NCBI GenBank assembly: GCA_028455995.1
Contig: JABELC010000006.1
Span: forward strand, 62,001 to 126,000
DNA: 64,000 nucleotides
DNA from: Scleromitrula shiraiana
Lineage: Eukaryota; Ascomycota; Leotiomycetes; Helotiales; Sclerotiniaceae
Direction: 5' to 3'
Below the pieces are notes generated by a model. The model was not told the DNA's origin. It saw nothing but the letters and a program-made list of their open reading frames with translations, and did no database searches. The position numbers and the translations under genes were made by a program. The first letter of the stretch is position 1. Each line of letters begins with the position of its first letter. This document shows positions 1 to 11,336 of this stretch, one piece after another.

Positions 1-1480
1 TGTAAATCTTGTTTTAAAAGAGTTGATTAATAAATTTTTGAATTTAGATTGTTTATATTTTATAATAAATTTTTTTAAATTATATATGATTATAAAAAAT
101 CCTTTATTTTTGATATTGAAAAATTTAAATTGAATTTATTTATATATTAAAAATGTATATAATTTATATATTATTTTTTAAATATTGATATAAAACTTTA
201 TGTATTTATAGATTAAATTAATAAATGCTTTAAATATAATAAAAGGTATTATTAATATAATTTAATTGAATATTTCTATTTTAATATTGTTTAATTTATT
301 TTAAAATAAATATATTAAAAAATGAAATTTATAAATGTGTTTAAATAAAAAAAGTTTTTTAGATTATATAAAATTTTTAAAAAAAAGATGGAAAAAAAAA
401 AAAAAAAATGGAAAATATAATATAAAAATATAATAATTTATTTAAATTAGATTTAAAAAAAGAATTTAAAACTAAAAAAGCAAAAAAAAAAGATAAGATT
501 TAACCTTTAAAATTTTTTAAAATTTTTATTTATTAATTAAATCTGATTTTTTATTAAATAGCTTATAAAAATAATAAAAAAAGGGATAAAAATATATTAT
601 TTAAAATATTTAAATGTAATTATATAATATATAAAAATAATCGATCTAAAAAAAATATCGATTAATTCTATATATCAAAACTTTTTATTATATTTTTTTT
701 TATTCTTTAAATTTAAAAATTATAATAAAAAAAAGATTATCAAATTCAAATATAACATTATAATAATAAAATTAAAATTATAATAGATAATATACTTGCA
801 TATATAAATAAATTTATCAAAAAATATATAGATTTATTTAATATTATTTAAATAATCTAGCCACCCCAATCTCCTAATTTAAATATAATAAAGCATATAT
901 AAGATTATATTAAAGCTCAAATTAAAAAAAGAAAGATATTTTCAATTATAAATAAAAAAATAATTCAAATTTAAAAAAAAGAATAAATTAAAATACTAAT
1001 TTAACAAATCAACAAATAAATAGAAAATATAGAAAATCAGTTTAAAAAAATAATAAAACATAATAAAAATAACTATTTCAATAAATAGAATATATATAAT
1101 CTTAAACTTTAATCTTTTTAGTATAATTGGTTCTTTTTTTTGTTAATCATTTCTTATATATTCTTGATATGATTATATTTTTAATATTAAAGTTATTTAT
1201 TAATAAAATAAATATTATAATATAATCATTTTTTTTAATTTAATCTAAAAAATTTCTATTTAAAATTATCGCGATTTTAATTTATTATATAATATTAAAG
1301 ATTTAATATTGGAATTTGATAATATTATTTATTTTAGGAAATATAGAAATATTTATAAAATTATTAAAAAAATCTACTAAATGTTAATATTATAATATAC
1401 AATTATATAATTCTATTAATATTAAAATTTAAACATTTGAAGCATTATTAATTAAGTTATTAATTTTTAAAAAAATGGTA
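1..1480. repeat. AT-rich block, RIP-like degraded mobile DNA
   Basis: This stretch is almost entirely A and T, with very few C or G, and changes sharply to ordinary composition near 1480-1550. No open frame survives. A conserved transposase motif can still be read inside it (see the entry at 787-1092). Such composition is the usual outcome of repeat-induced point mutation in filamentous ascomycetes, where C:G pairs of repeated DNA become T:A. The left end lies outside the window, so the full size of the block is unknown. Confidence 0.85.
787..1092 (+). pseudogene. Relic Tc1/mariner-type transposase (C-terminal part)
   Basis: Read in one continuous plus-strand frame from 787, the AT-rich DNA gives DNILAYINKFIKKYIDLFN, then a stop-interrupted segment PPQSPNLNIIKHI, then DYIKAQIKKRKIFSIINK. 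This fits the end of a Tc1/mariner DDE transposase, whose hallmark is a D-N-A-x-x-H stretch followed by W-P-P-Q-S-P-D-L-N-P-I-E-H-x-W. The two tryptophan positions of the motif are now TAG and TAA, as expected if TGG was mutated by G-to-A changes. Several further stops follow, but no frameshift is needed over about 300 bases. The element is dead. The family assignment rests on this one motif block; the subfamily cannot be named from it. Confidence 0.7.
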
Positions 1481-1903
1481 AAATAGGGTTGAAGTACAAT
1501 TTTGAGGTTTTTCGGTAATTTGCGCGTGCTTCAATTTTAATTTAACCGAGTAGTTTTGGGTCTATCAGCAATAGATTAGTGCAGACCTTTAGTCTCAAGT
1601 CATTATTTGATCGAAATCGCTGATGACGTTTTATTCACCATTTATTGCGTGTATTTCACTCCTTCTTGTGTGCCTGACTTTCTGACTCAAATTAAAATTC
1701 CAGTTATTTGGCCGCAAGACTTCTTGAAATCCTACCAAAATTATTGCTATGACTTCAACTGTCCATAGTAGAAGTTTCTACTGTCAAGTTTTCTTCTTGC
1801 CGTAGGAATAATTTTCAAATCTCATTATAGGCCCGCTCAATGAATCTACTTAGTAGGTGGATACATGCGTCGTCTATCGAATACTCAACATGAGGCAGAA
1901 CTA
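1481..1903. other. Intergenic, 3' of the MFS gene
   Basis: Composition returns to normal between the AT block and the stop codon of the MFS transporter. I see no gene, repeat or convincing structural element here. Confidence 0.5.
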
Positions 1904-3990
1904 TCAGGCTTCTTTCCTCCGCTTAGAAACAACATGGACATTAAGATGCTCAATTCCAAGGGAAAAGGGAACAGAGAGCGCTGAAGCTACTAGAGCGAGT
2001 ACAAACACCACACGTACAGCATTTGCCCATGCACCATGTATCGCCATCAAAATCTTAGGATCGGTCGAGAGTAAATTGAGATTTAAAGCGCCAGCCTGTA
2101 TCACAGCATCAGGAGAGATGGTTGGAACTAGGCGCAGGATGCTAGTTTGGAGGCGAGTAAGAAGTAAAACCTGTCCTATAGCGAGACCAACAGCACTATC
2201 AAAAAATGTCAGTTCATGAGCTTCATAAGCTACTTATATCTTCGGTTCTTACCCTCCTAATTGCGAGGAAAATACCGCAATTGCTGTCTTGTATTAGCGC
2301 GTGAAAAAATAAAGGATAGGTATTCAAGGTACCATTGCCGGTGGGGAGATCGCTCTCGCTGGTCGAAGTTAGATTGAGTCAAGTGATAAGCAATCCTAGG
2401 AAGATGTCTTCTTCACCTTAAAACTAGTTGAAGTGCGGTGTAGGGTAACTGTAGTGCTCCCCCAAAACCTATACCTATGATAGCTATGAAAGCTGCCCAA
2501 TGTACTGTAGTAGTGTCAAGTCCTATCGTCGTTAAGAGTCCGCAGCCGATAGTACAGATCACTGTTCCGGCGATGATATATGGGGCCTGATGAACGTTAG
2601 AAAAATATCAAGATGAGCCTATTATTATACTCACATAATATCCCCATATTGAGGCGACAGCCCCAACAACGATCAAACATACTGTCTGTGGTACTATTAA
2701 TGATATAAATCGAATACCGCTTGTAGTAGCAGATAGTCCTCGAACTGCTTGGAAATATATGGGAATATAGTACGAGAGCTTATAATTCATCAATATATTG
2801 ACTTGTTACATAGCTGGAAGGGGGATTCTCACCACAGTTATCGTAAATCCCACAAAGAATAGTAAACATATAATCATGGAAACAGAGCGTTGACGAATAA
2901 CCCTTAAAGGGATTATGGCGTATTCTCCACGTTTCCATTGAATAATCGCGAAAATAGCCCCTAAACTGCCGAATCCAACAAGCAAACCGATGATTTTGGA
3001 TGAGCTCCATGGTAAGCTTTGACCACCCCATTGTAGTGCTAGTAGCAGACATGTTATTGCTCCTACGAAGGTAAGTGTTCCTGCACCATCGATATACTTC
3101 ATTTTGATGTTGAATGGTAATGCTGAATTCTCAATGTTTGAGTTTCTGAGATCTAAAAAGATGATTACAACAATCAGAACAACTGCACCAATGGGTGCGT
3201 TACTGGAGTAAGGTACGTTAGATACGGTCGCAGGATCATCTACCTCAAGAAGCAATAGGGAAAGTAAATATTTGAGACTCACATCCAGAAGCACCATCGC
3301 CAAGAGACGTGGTCTGTAAGAACGCCCCCCAGTATAGGACCAATGCAGCCGCTTATGGCAAAAGAACTGACGACGATTCCAAAGTACAGTGGTCGTTTCT
3401 CCAGAACAACAGTATACCCAACTATACCTAGAGCTCCTTGATATATACCTGCAGCTCCTAGGCCTGAAATTGAGCGACCGAGTATGAACACAGATGAATT
3501 AGGAGCGGCAGCGCAAAGGATGGACCCGACTTCACTGAATTAGCGCACGATCATTTAAAGCAACAAAACGGGAGGGCGGCTGGGTACCTTCAAATGTGAC
3601 AATCGCTACCAAGTAGACATGTTTTGCATTGAAAAACTTATACAGGGTACCAAAAGACGGCTGGAATGCTGTCACAGTCAATAAGTATGCACTTCCAAAC
3701 CATGCAATAGCATCAAGATCTCGAAAATCAGAGGTGATCTTTGGGATGGCAACCCCAATGATGGTAGTGTCCAGAGCAATTAGAAAGATGCCTAAAGTAA
3801 GGGATGTAATGACAATGCTGAGTCTCCAGCCTTGAAGATAGTGATTTGTGATTGATGACGCACGCACATTATCAATATCTAGGGTAGGTTTGCAGTCCGA
3901 TTTCTCAACGGTTGTGTCGCTCGCATAATGGGGAGATGGGAATGGAGGTAATATCTCAAGTTGTGGTGTATGCTGGTTGATATTCTCCAT
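1904..3990 (-). CDS. MFS multidrug transporter, 14-TM (DHA2-like)
   Basis: This is a major facilitator superfamily exporter of the plasma or vacuolar membrane, probably a proton antiporter for drugs, toxins or a pathway product. I join seven exons: 3588-3990, 3283-3529, 2833-3202, 2635-2778, 2417-2586, 2333-2358 and 1904-2220. All junctions are in phase with GT..AG introns of 48-112 nt, and the product is 558 residues. The first helix ends ALDTTIIGVAIPKI, the D-T-T-I-V signature of drug exporters. Further landmarks are FILGRSISGLGAAG, GPILGGVLTDHVSWRW (motif C/A region) and SYYIPIYFQAVRGL. The C-terminus is Lys/Arg-rich. The sixth exon is only 26 nt, and its neighbours read smoothly across it (LVLSESDLPTGNAHELTFF). 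The gene is divergent from a P450 across an 846-bp gap, which suggests shared regulation. The substrate cannot be inferred. Confidence 0.88.
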
Positions 3991-4836
3991 TACCTTACAG
4001 TAATCTGGTATCTTATTAACTAATAAAGGAAAATAAACAATATGTATTTTATGTGATGGAATTCTTTGCAGGATGTCTGAACGTTAATAGTTTCAGTGTA
4101 CCGGTTATGGCCAGCCCTTCCATTAGTCTAGAAAACAATATATTGAACATTCTTTGATTAATGGGAATAAAGTTCCTCAGAACCAACTTCTTGGACTTGC
4201 GGCACAGTACCTATCGTATGATAGTGAATTGATATTACAACTCTCCCAGATCAACCATATGTGTCTACGGAGAAAAATTACTCAATTATGTGACACCTAC
4301 GCGGGCTAGTCTTCAAAAGGGGTGGGAATTAAATTTCGACAAACCAGTTAATACCCACTGTTTTGAGATTTAATATTAAACACATGGAGTTTTTGAGGAA
4401 CAATATGCAGATAGATCTTCATCTATATTTGTTCCGTTGCGCCTATTGCACCGACTCGGCCCTACGGCACTCTTCAAAGAATTGATTGCACATAGAAATA
4501 AATACTTGGGAATTTACCCCAGCTGTGTTAGCGAGATTGCGGCGCAATTACCCAATTCGACCACAATAATACGACCTACACGCATTGCAAAAAAAATTGA
4601 ATATTGATTTCCAACTGCATGAAAATGTTGGTTCTGAGAAATTTGAGACTACATCTTTCGATCCCTACATAAGACTTTTCTATAACCAATTCCCGTTATG
4701 CCCTAAGTTTTGACTGTGCTGCGCCCTTTTAGCGTTACCCAGACAATTTGGTATACGAACAGGAAGAGAGTCTCAGCCTAGTCTGATCACTTCCCACAAT
4801 TTTCTCGCCATTCTTTAATTTTTTTTATCAAACGTT
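3991..4836. promoter_or_regulatory. Divergent promoter region, MFS / P450
   Basis: This 846-bp space separates the start codons of the divergently transcribed MFS transporter and cytochrome P450. It has no coding potential that I can see. Its placement makes a shared bidirectional promoter likely. No specific operator could be identified by eye. Confidence 0.5.
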
Positions 4837-7032
4837 ATGTCTTACTTGGTGACTGCTTTTCTCTTCCTGCCCTTAGGCTTTGGGATTTGGAACCTTTTCT
4901 GTCTTGTTAAAAATTACAGAATTGCCTCGCAGACTGGAATTCCAATTAGAATCCTCATCGCGAGCGGCGATAATCCAGTAGTAAGTTCTTACTACTCATT
5001 TTCGTTTCCCGCGCACGCTACAAGCCTGTCTCTCTCATCTGATGTCTTCATACTCCTATTCCAACACCCTTAGTATCAGACTATCGCTGACAAGTCGGTG
5101 TTAGTGGATTCTCGTATCAGGCACTGTGCTTCCTATTATAAGATTAGTATTTGGCGACTGCGATATCGCTCGTTATAGTAGGCCAGGCTGGGAGTTCAAA
5201 GACAAGTATAGAATGCACCAGGAACTTGGTGATGCAGTTATACATGTGTCAGCGGGCCGCAACTGGTTATATCTCTGCAATCCCGAAGCAGTTAATGAGA
5301 TATTCAAAAGGAGGGATGATTTTGACAGACCTCCTGATTTGTTAGGTAAAACTAATGTCACCCTCTCTTAACGCAATAAATTGCTTACTGTATCAGCTGT
5401 GCTAGCAGTTTTTGGGCCTAACATTTCGACAGTAAGTAGAAAGAATCTTAAATCTGTGGATATCTGTATTAATTGCATTCTACAGGCCGTAGGAGCAGAT
5501 TGGCAAAGACAACGCAAAATTACTAGCGCACCCTTCAATGATCAAAATAACAGTCTAGTATGGATCGAGGCTCTCAGGCAAGCAGATGAAATCTTGCAGT
5601 TTTGGAAATCTCAAAAGGGTCCCATAACCCGCACAGATAAAGATACCCGTACATTCTCCCTCCACGTACTGTCTGGTGCGGGTTTTGGTAAATCATACTC
5701 GTTCAAAAAATCCACTGAACAGCCCAAGCCTGGACGTACCTACAACTACAGAGATTCCCTTGCCATAGTCTTGGAGAATTGTCTTCTTATCCTTGTATTA
5801 GGACCTAAACTTATCTCCAAGATGCCATGGCCACCGAGATGGAAACGAACTGGTCAGGCAACGGTTGATTTTAAGTATTATATGACAGAGATGTTGAATG
5901 ATGAAAAGCACGCCATATCTCAGGGAAAAACCAGAAGTGCAACTTTTACAAATTCTTTACTCCGAGCTTCTAAAGAGCAATCTAAATTATCGTTAGATAG
6001 CTCAACCTCTCATGATACCGATAATTTCCAGGGACTTACCGAAGAGGAAATCTATGGAAACATATTTGTTTACAACTTTGCTGGACATGATACCACTGCC
6101 ATCACATGTAAGCATTACTTTCATCTGATAGAATTTACCGATCAACAACCATTAACTCCTTAATTTCTAGTGAACTGGACACTTTATCTTCTAGCAGCTC
6201 ATCCCGAGATTCAAGATTGGATATCTGAAGAAATCAACTCTGTGATAATCAATGACATGCCATCAACATGGGACTTTAAAGAAATATATCCTAGACTAAA
6301 CCGATGCCTTGCCATTATGGTAAGTAATACTGTATTGCGAAGAGAGAGTAAGGGAAAGCTGACAACGTGATATAGCTAGAAACAGTACGACTCTTCAATC
6401 CACTCATTGGAATTTGCAAAACCACTTTTGAGGTACCACAGCCACTTACTGTTGGCAACCGAACAATCATTATTCCACCGGACACGCGTATAATCCCAAA
6501 TACTAACGCATTGCATTCACATCCGCGATATTGGGGCGAGGATAGTCTTGAATGGAACCCTCGTAAGTTCAATATAATCACTACTTCCTTTATCCCGACT
6601 CCAACTGTCTCATTTTGTGCATCCAAATAGCCTCTCATTTCAGATTTTTGTTGCCAAATCTCCTCAGCATCATTCTCAGAAGTATCACTAATAACCGGTC
6701 CCACAGTTCGCTGGATTAAATTCAAATCTGAAAATACAAACAAATCACCCCTTGAACGTGAATACGTTCATTACCCACCCAAAGGATCATACCAACCATG
6801 GTCAGATGGTGTACGACCATGTCCAGGAAAGAAGTTTAGCCAAGTTGAATTTGTAGCCGCGATGGTTGCTCTATTTAAAAGACATAGGGTTGAAATTGTA
6901 TTGGAGGAGGGTGAAACGCAAGAGGAAGCTAAAAAGAGAGTAATGGGTGTGGTGAGAGATAATATTGTGGTTTTATTGTTGCAGATGAGAAGTCCGGAGA
7001 AGGTGGGGTTGAGATGGGTGGAGGTGAAGTAA
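4837..7032 (+). CDS. Cytochrome P450 monooxygenase
   Basis: This is a heme-thiolate monooxygenase of the endoplasmic reticulum. Seven exons join in phase: 4837-4980, 5105-5345, 5397-5431, 5486-6107, 6171-6319, 6376-6562 and 6644-7032, giving 588 residues. The N-terminus is a hydrophobic membrane anchor (residues about 3-25). The I-helix oxygen-binding motif AGHDTT is at about 339-344, the K-helix E-x-x-R is ETVR at 399-402, and the heme loop WSDGVRPCPGKKFSQVEF places the cysteine ligand near 519. The first heme-loop residue is W rather than the more usual F. Landmarks such as GWEFKDKYRMHQELGDA and VFGPNIST fit a fungal P450 clan with long N-terminal regions. No stop or frameshift is needed. 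With the adjacent divergent MFS exporter it could form a small detoxification or metabolite module; the substrate is unknown. Confidence 0.9.
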
Positions 7033-7206
7033 TTTTTAGAGATGTATTGGCAGCTTCATTGTGGTTCAGTACGATACAACCTAACTTTATCTGATAAATT
7101 TTGTTCAAGGCGAAGAATGAACGTTGATCTCGGAATTTTAGATTTACTTATTGAATTAAATGAACATTGCAACGATGTATTGTTGATATGACCCGCAACA
7201 CAAAAA

Positions 7207-8027
7207 TCATGATAGAGAGTCTTTCCAATCCGCTTTCGTCCAGTCTTCAAAATCATTACCATCATCCTGAGCATCATAAAAGTCCTGGTGGAAGTCAGAA
7301 TACTCATCAAAGTAATCGCAAGGGGGCACGTAGTTCCAACAAAATCGCGCCATAGAAACGTTTCTAATGACCAAAACTAGTTCCGTAGATCGGGATAGTA
7401 TAGAACATCAACAACACAGTATGATATGATATTTTTGGGGATCGGACGCTAGTTGAAGATTTCGTATGAACCGCCGGATGCAGCTCTGAATGATCGTTAC
7501 CCTATCTCCTTTGTCTCCTTTCAACTCTTCAAGTCGGCGGCCCGATACCCTGAGGGTACATATGTCTCAACACACTTGGCCAAGTCGTTCAAGTATTTCC
7601 TTTTAACCGATTTTTCCCTTTTAGCACTCTCCATCAACTGAATGTCCTCTATTCCCTTTAAAGCTATACCAAAATGTGTAAATAATGCATCCAAATCGTT
7701 GCGAACATCGAAGAAGACTTTCGGGATCTTATCATCTTGAAAAATATCCTGCAGAGTCTTCCCCTTGATATCCGCAGTATTGAACGCCAGCGCACCCAAA
7801 ACATGTACATCGATAAAATATATATTTCTTATTGGGATGCCCGTATCGATCAGAAGAGTGGAGATAGAGCGCAACCCATTGCGGCAAAGATTCACGCCTT
7901 CGAGGTCGATATACATGGTTGGTGAATAGTTATCTTCGGGGCTTGCATGGCGGAAGATGAGCCAGTCAACCAGATCACCCATTTGGTTCGTGATATTGAT
8001 TATCTCTGTCTTGAAGGGTTTCTCCAT
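7207..8027 (-). pseudogene. 3'-5' exonuclease-like (DnaQ/RNase D fold) pseudogene
   Basis: The 5' part (7524-8027) encodes 168 residues of a DEDD-type 3'-5' exonuclease-like domain: MYIDLEGVNL carries the D-x-E pair and KVFFDVRNDLDALFTHFGI the second motif. The gene then stops at TGA 7521-7523. The same frame continues recognisably through three more stops, TAA 7497-7499, TAG 7449-7451 and TAG 7377-7379. Between them lie SGGSYEIFN, then RPIPKNIISYCVVDVLYYP, which matches the end of the fold (Y-C-x-x-D-V). The acidic tail DYFDEYSDFHQDFYD and what follows to a stop at 7207 lie in another frame, so a frameshift or lost segment is also present. The family acts on RNA or DNA ends; this copy is very probably dead, though a truncated protein could still be made. 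Confidence 0.75.
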
Positions 8028-9513
8028 AGTTGGATCTAGGATTGTTGCATGATTTGGACTATTTTATTTCTTCACTTCTATAGTAATGGTGTTTAAACCG
8101 CACAACACGTATCGTTCGTTTGTTAGGTTGTATCCTGGCTCCAGCCTACTTTGAGTCAGCAGTGTCTGTAATACCTGATCTTATCCTTCAGTTCTTGCAT
8201 CATACATATGCATGCAATAAACACCTGCTTGAGCGTCCCATAAATTTCAAGTTCTGACAACGTTTACAAATACTAAGCAATTTACTTTAATGCAGTAATT
8301 TTGATATTCATCACACTTATGAGTAAACTCTCCCTACATTGTGCGATTTTGGACCGACTAACATAATATGAGAGCCAAAAACAATGCCGAAATCTGATGC
8401 TGGAAAGGTTCTTCGGAAGTATGAGAATCCAGAGGGAAGTAGCTGTGCTGACTAAGCACCTTCGCACTTCACCACATTATCGTCGCACGAGTAAACCGTT
8501 TCCACCGTGCGTGTTTCTCTTTCTTCAACGGACCTTGCTTTTCTAACTATCACACTATCTTCTTACACCATGCCATTTTAGATAGAAAAAGTTTTTCTAT
8601 CATTCAATAACATCACGATTGAACTAGAAATGACATTCAAACCACTTTTGGGTAGTTCTCAAGTCAGGTTGAATTCGATGTATCTCGTGTCGTAAACCAC
8701 TCAAAGCGACTTCATCAAGATGTCAAGTCGTTGACAGATAAACCTCCGGGTAATATAATTCACAGCGAAGAAACGCAACACAACTCAATGAGAGAAACTA
8801 TACTAGTGTACAAAATAAAAAATGCAAATCATTTCATGATAGTCACGAATTCTCAAGTGAAGGATACTGATTGGATCCTATTTTAAAACATCTTACGAGC
8901 ACGCACAGACTATGCGAGGACGATATATCCACGAGATACTGGCTATGCATATTTGATTTCTGACGGCGAGCTTGAATTTTGAAACATGCGAGGTTACCAT
9001 TGAAGAGGAAATTTTCTTCCTTTCTTATCTTAGTCGACGCGTATGTGTGGACTAGGTAAGTGGCAAGCAAGTGGTTTGCGATTCATGGTCATGAAATGAA
9101 GACCCCGATACCCCATATTTTCATTCTGTCAGTGAATAGATAGATGTTTGTTCATCTGTTGTTCATGCTCGATTATTTCAAAGTTTTCTTGTCTTATTGA
9201 TTAATGGGGGCACATTTGTATTCTGCAGGTCAGATTAATTTTTATTTTCTTTTCTTCCGCTCATCTGATTGTTCGTTTAAATTGGTAGATTGGGATTGAT
9301 ATTGCGTTTCCATTGAGATTTTCGAGTCCAGATGGAACAATCTATACGCATATGTAGTTGAACGAAAGGAAGTTGAAAGTAACCCTCAAGGTATACAATC
9401 CCGTCGAGTCTAATTCACCCATCATCAATTATCTCCATTTTCACAATAATCATAATCGGAAGACTCTAATGTGTATGATATATCTCTAGCAATCATTCTA
9501 CATCTCCGACGTC
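8028..9513. other. Intergenic, no gene recognised
   Basis: About 1.5 kb of ordinary composition lies between the exonuclease pseudogene and the next gene. Short open frames on the minus strand (around 8282-8467 and 8843-9070) have no recognisable motif and look random. The last 200 bases before 9514 are the probable promoter of the following plus-strand gene. Confidence 0.45.
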
Positions 9514-11083
9514 ATGATCCTCCCTCCAATCTTAGTCCTAACAACAGGACTATATCTCTGCCATGCATCCATAATCCCAAGTACAGGAGGATCCGACCAA
9601 GGGAGAGAAAGATACTATCGTAGGAGATCTTTATCGGATCCTATCACATCTACATCTACATCCGCCCAAACATCAACAAGCGAATCAAGATCACCCGAAA
9701 TCACTCAAAGAACCAATATTCTTCTCCCCGAATGTGCCGGCTTTATTCAAGATGCCTCGTCGTCCGCCCTCGTAGCCGCATCTTCTAATTTCTCTTCCTC
9801 ATTAGTTGCGGCTAGTTTTTCGGCTGCTGCGTCCGTATCTGCTGCTATTGCTTCCGTTAAGGCTTCTGCTTCTGAGGCGTTGGGTTCTGCTAGTGCTTCT
9901 ATATTATCTATTTCTGTTTGTGTCCCTCAATATATAAGATTGTATGATTCTTTTGATTGTATAGTTTACTGACTAGTGGGGTAATATGTTAATAGTCATC
10001 TGCCAATGCCGAATTATCCTTAGTTTCCTCTTCAATTATTTCCTCTGCAATTATAGCGACCAGTATCGCGCAAGCAGCAGCTTTATCATCGGAGGTTAGT
10101 TAAATCTTTTACCAATCCCAATTCTTGTCCACCACCATCCTAAACCAACCACCTCATCTCATCCTGAAATACACTAACAAAAAATTTCTTCCCCACTGTC
10201 CCAGGTTTCAAAATCCGAATCCGAATCCTCTGAACTCGCGGACGCTCAAATAGCAGTCAGAATATCCAAAGCAACCACCCTCCCCCTTACCGTCGCCGTA
10301 GTGCTAATTCTCAGCACATCATTCGCATCATCTCTCTTATCAATTCTATTATATCGATATATCTATCGTCGTCAACAAATCCAATTAAGTGAGAGTAACA
10401 TGAATACGGGGGGTATTGTTGGTGGTGCGAGGGTTATAGATGATGAGGGGGGATATGCGAGAAATATGAAATATGCATTACGATACGAGGAGAAAGAAGT
10501 TGAAGATTTAAGTAGTGGAAGCGGAAGTGCAAGCGGAAACACGAATGGAGGTTATCCAAAAAGTCCACATCCAGGAAGCCGAATCGATGCAGATGACGAA
10601 TGGAGAGACGAAATCGATATCGAGAAAGAAATCGCCAGTCAAATATACGAATACGAGAATCGATTCACGAATTTTAGAGCGAGGGAAGAAGAAAGGGGGA
10701 GGGGCATAGCCTCGGGAATTGGAAAGAGAATATCAGAATTAAGTAGGAGTTCGAAAAGTATTAGTGTACTGTTTACACCGAGGGGTGTGCCGGTTAAGTT
10801 TATGGGGAAGGATAGAGAGAGGAAGTCTAGTCTGGCGAGTAGTACGGGCTCGGAACAGAATGTTATTGATGAGAGGGGGGAGGGTGTGAATGAGGGGGAG
10901 GGGGAAGAAGTGGTGTTTAAGATGGAGGGGGCCAATGATGGGGGATTGGGGATTATGCTTAGTCCAAGTGTTTATCGGAGACCTGAGAAGGCGGTGGAGA
11001 AAGTGGAGACGAGAGAAGGGAATGGGGATGGAAATGTAAATGGGAAAGGGAAATTTAGATTCTCGATTGGGAAGGCCTTTTGA
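9514..11083 (+). CDS. Ser/Ala-rich single-pass membrane protein, sensor-like
   Basis: Three exons (9514-9915, 9996-10094, 10205-11083) join in phase 0 to give 459 residues. Residues 1-18 form a signal peptide (MILPPILVLTTGLYLCHA). Next come a Ser/Thr-rich segment and a Ser/Ala-rich segment of about 80 residues (ASSSALVAASSNFSSSLVAA is typical), probably O-glycosylated and extracellular. One transmembrane helix lies at about 190-217 and is followed by the basic stop-transfer YRYIYRR. The cytoplasmic tail of about 235 residues is charged and Gly/Glu/Arg-rich. The layout (secreted Ser-rich ectodomain, one helix, charged tail) resembles fungal cell-wall stress sensors. However, I see no cysteine-rich WSC domain, and only one or two ectodomain cysteines. 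I do not recognise a family, so the sensor idea is inference from architecture only. Confidence 0.65.
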
Positions 11084-11336
11084 TTTAGGTTTGGTTCAAA
11101 TGTTGGGAGCATGTTGTCATTATAACTGGCATGATTCTCATTCACTGGTACCAATAGTACGTACAAATACCTACACTAGCTAGTTAGTTTAATGTTATAT
11201 TTATTTTGATTTGACATCAATTATATCAATCTTCAAGTTTAAATTTCCTCGTACATACGAAATTAATTCGCTCGCTATCTATTAACCCTCATCCCATCCC
11301 ATTCCATTCCACTCCATCACATCCATCACAAACACA

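Noticed and set aside
1904..3990. MFS gene as a fragmented pseudogene
   Set aside because: Seven exons join with consistent phases and canonical borders to a full 558-residue transporter.
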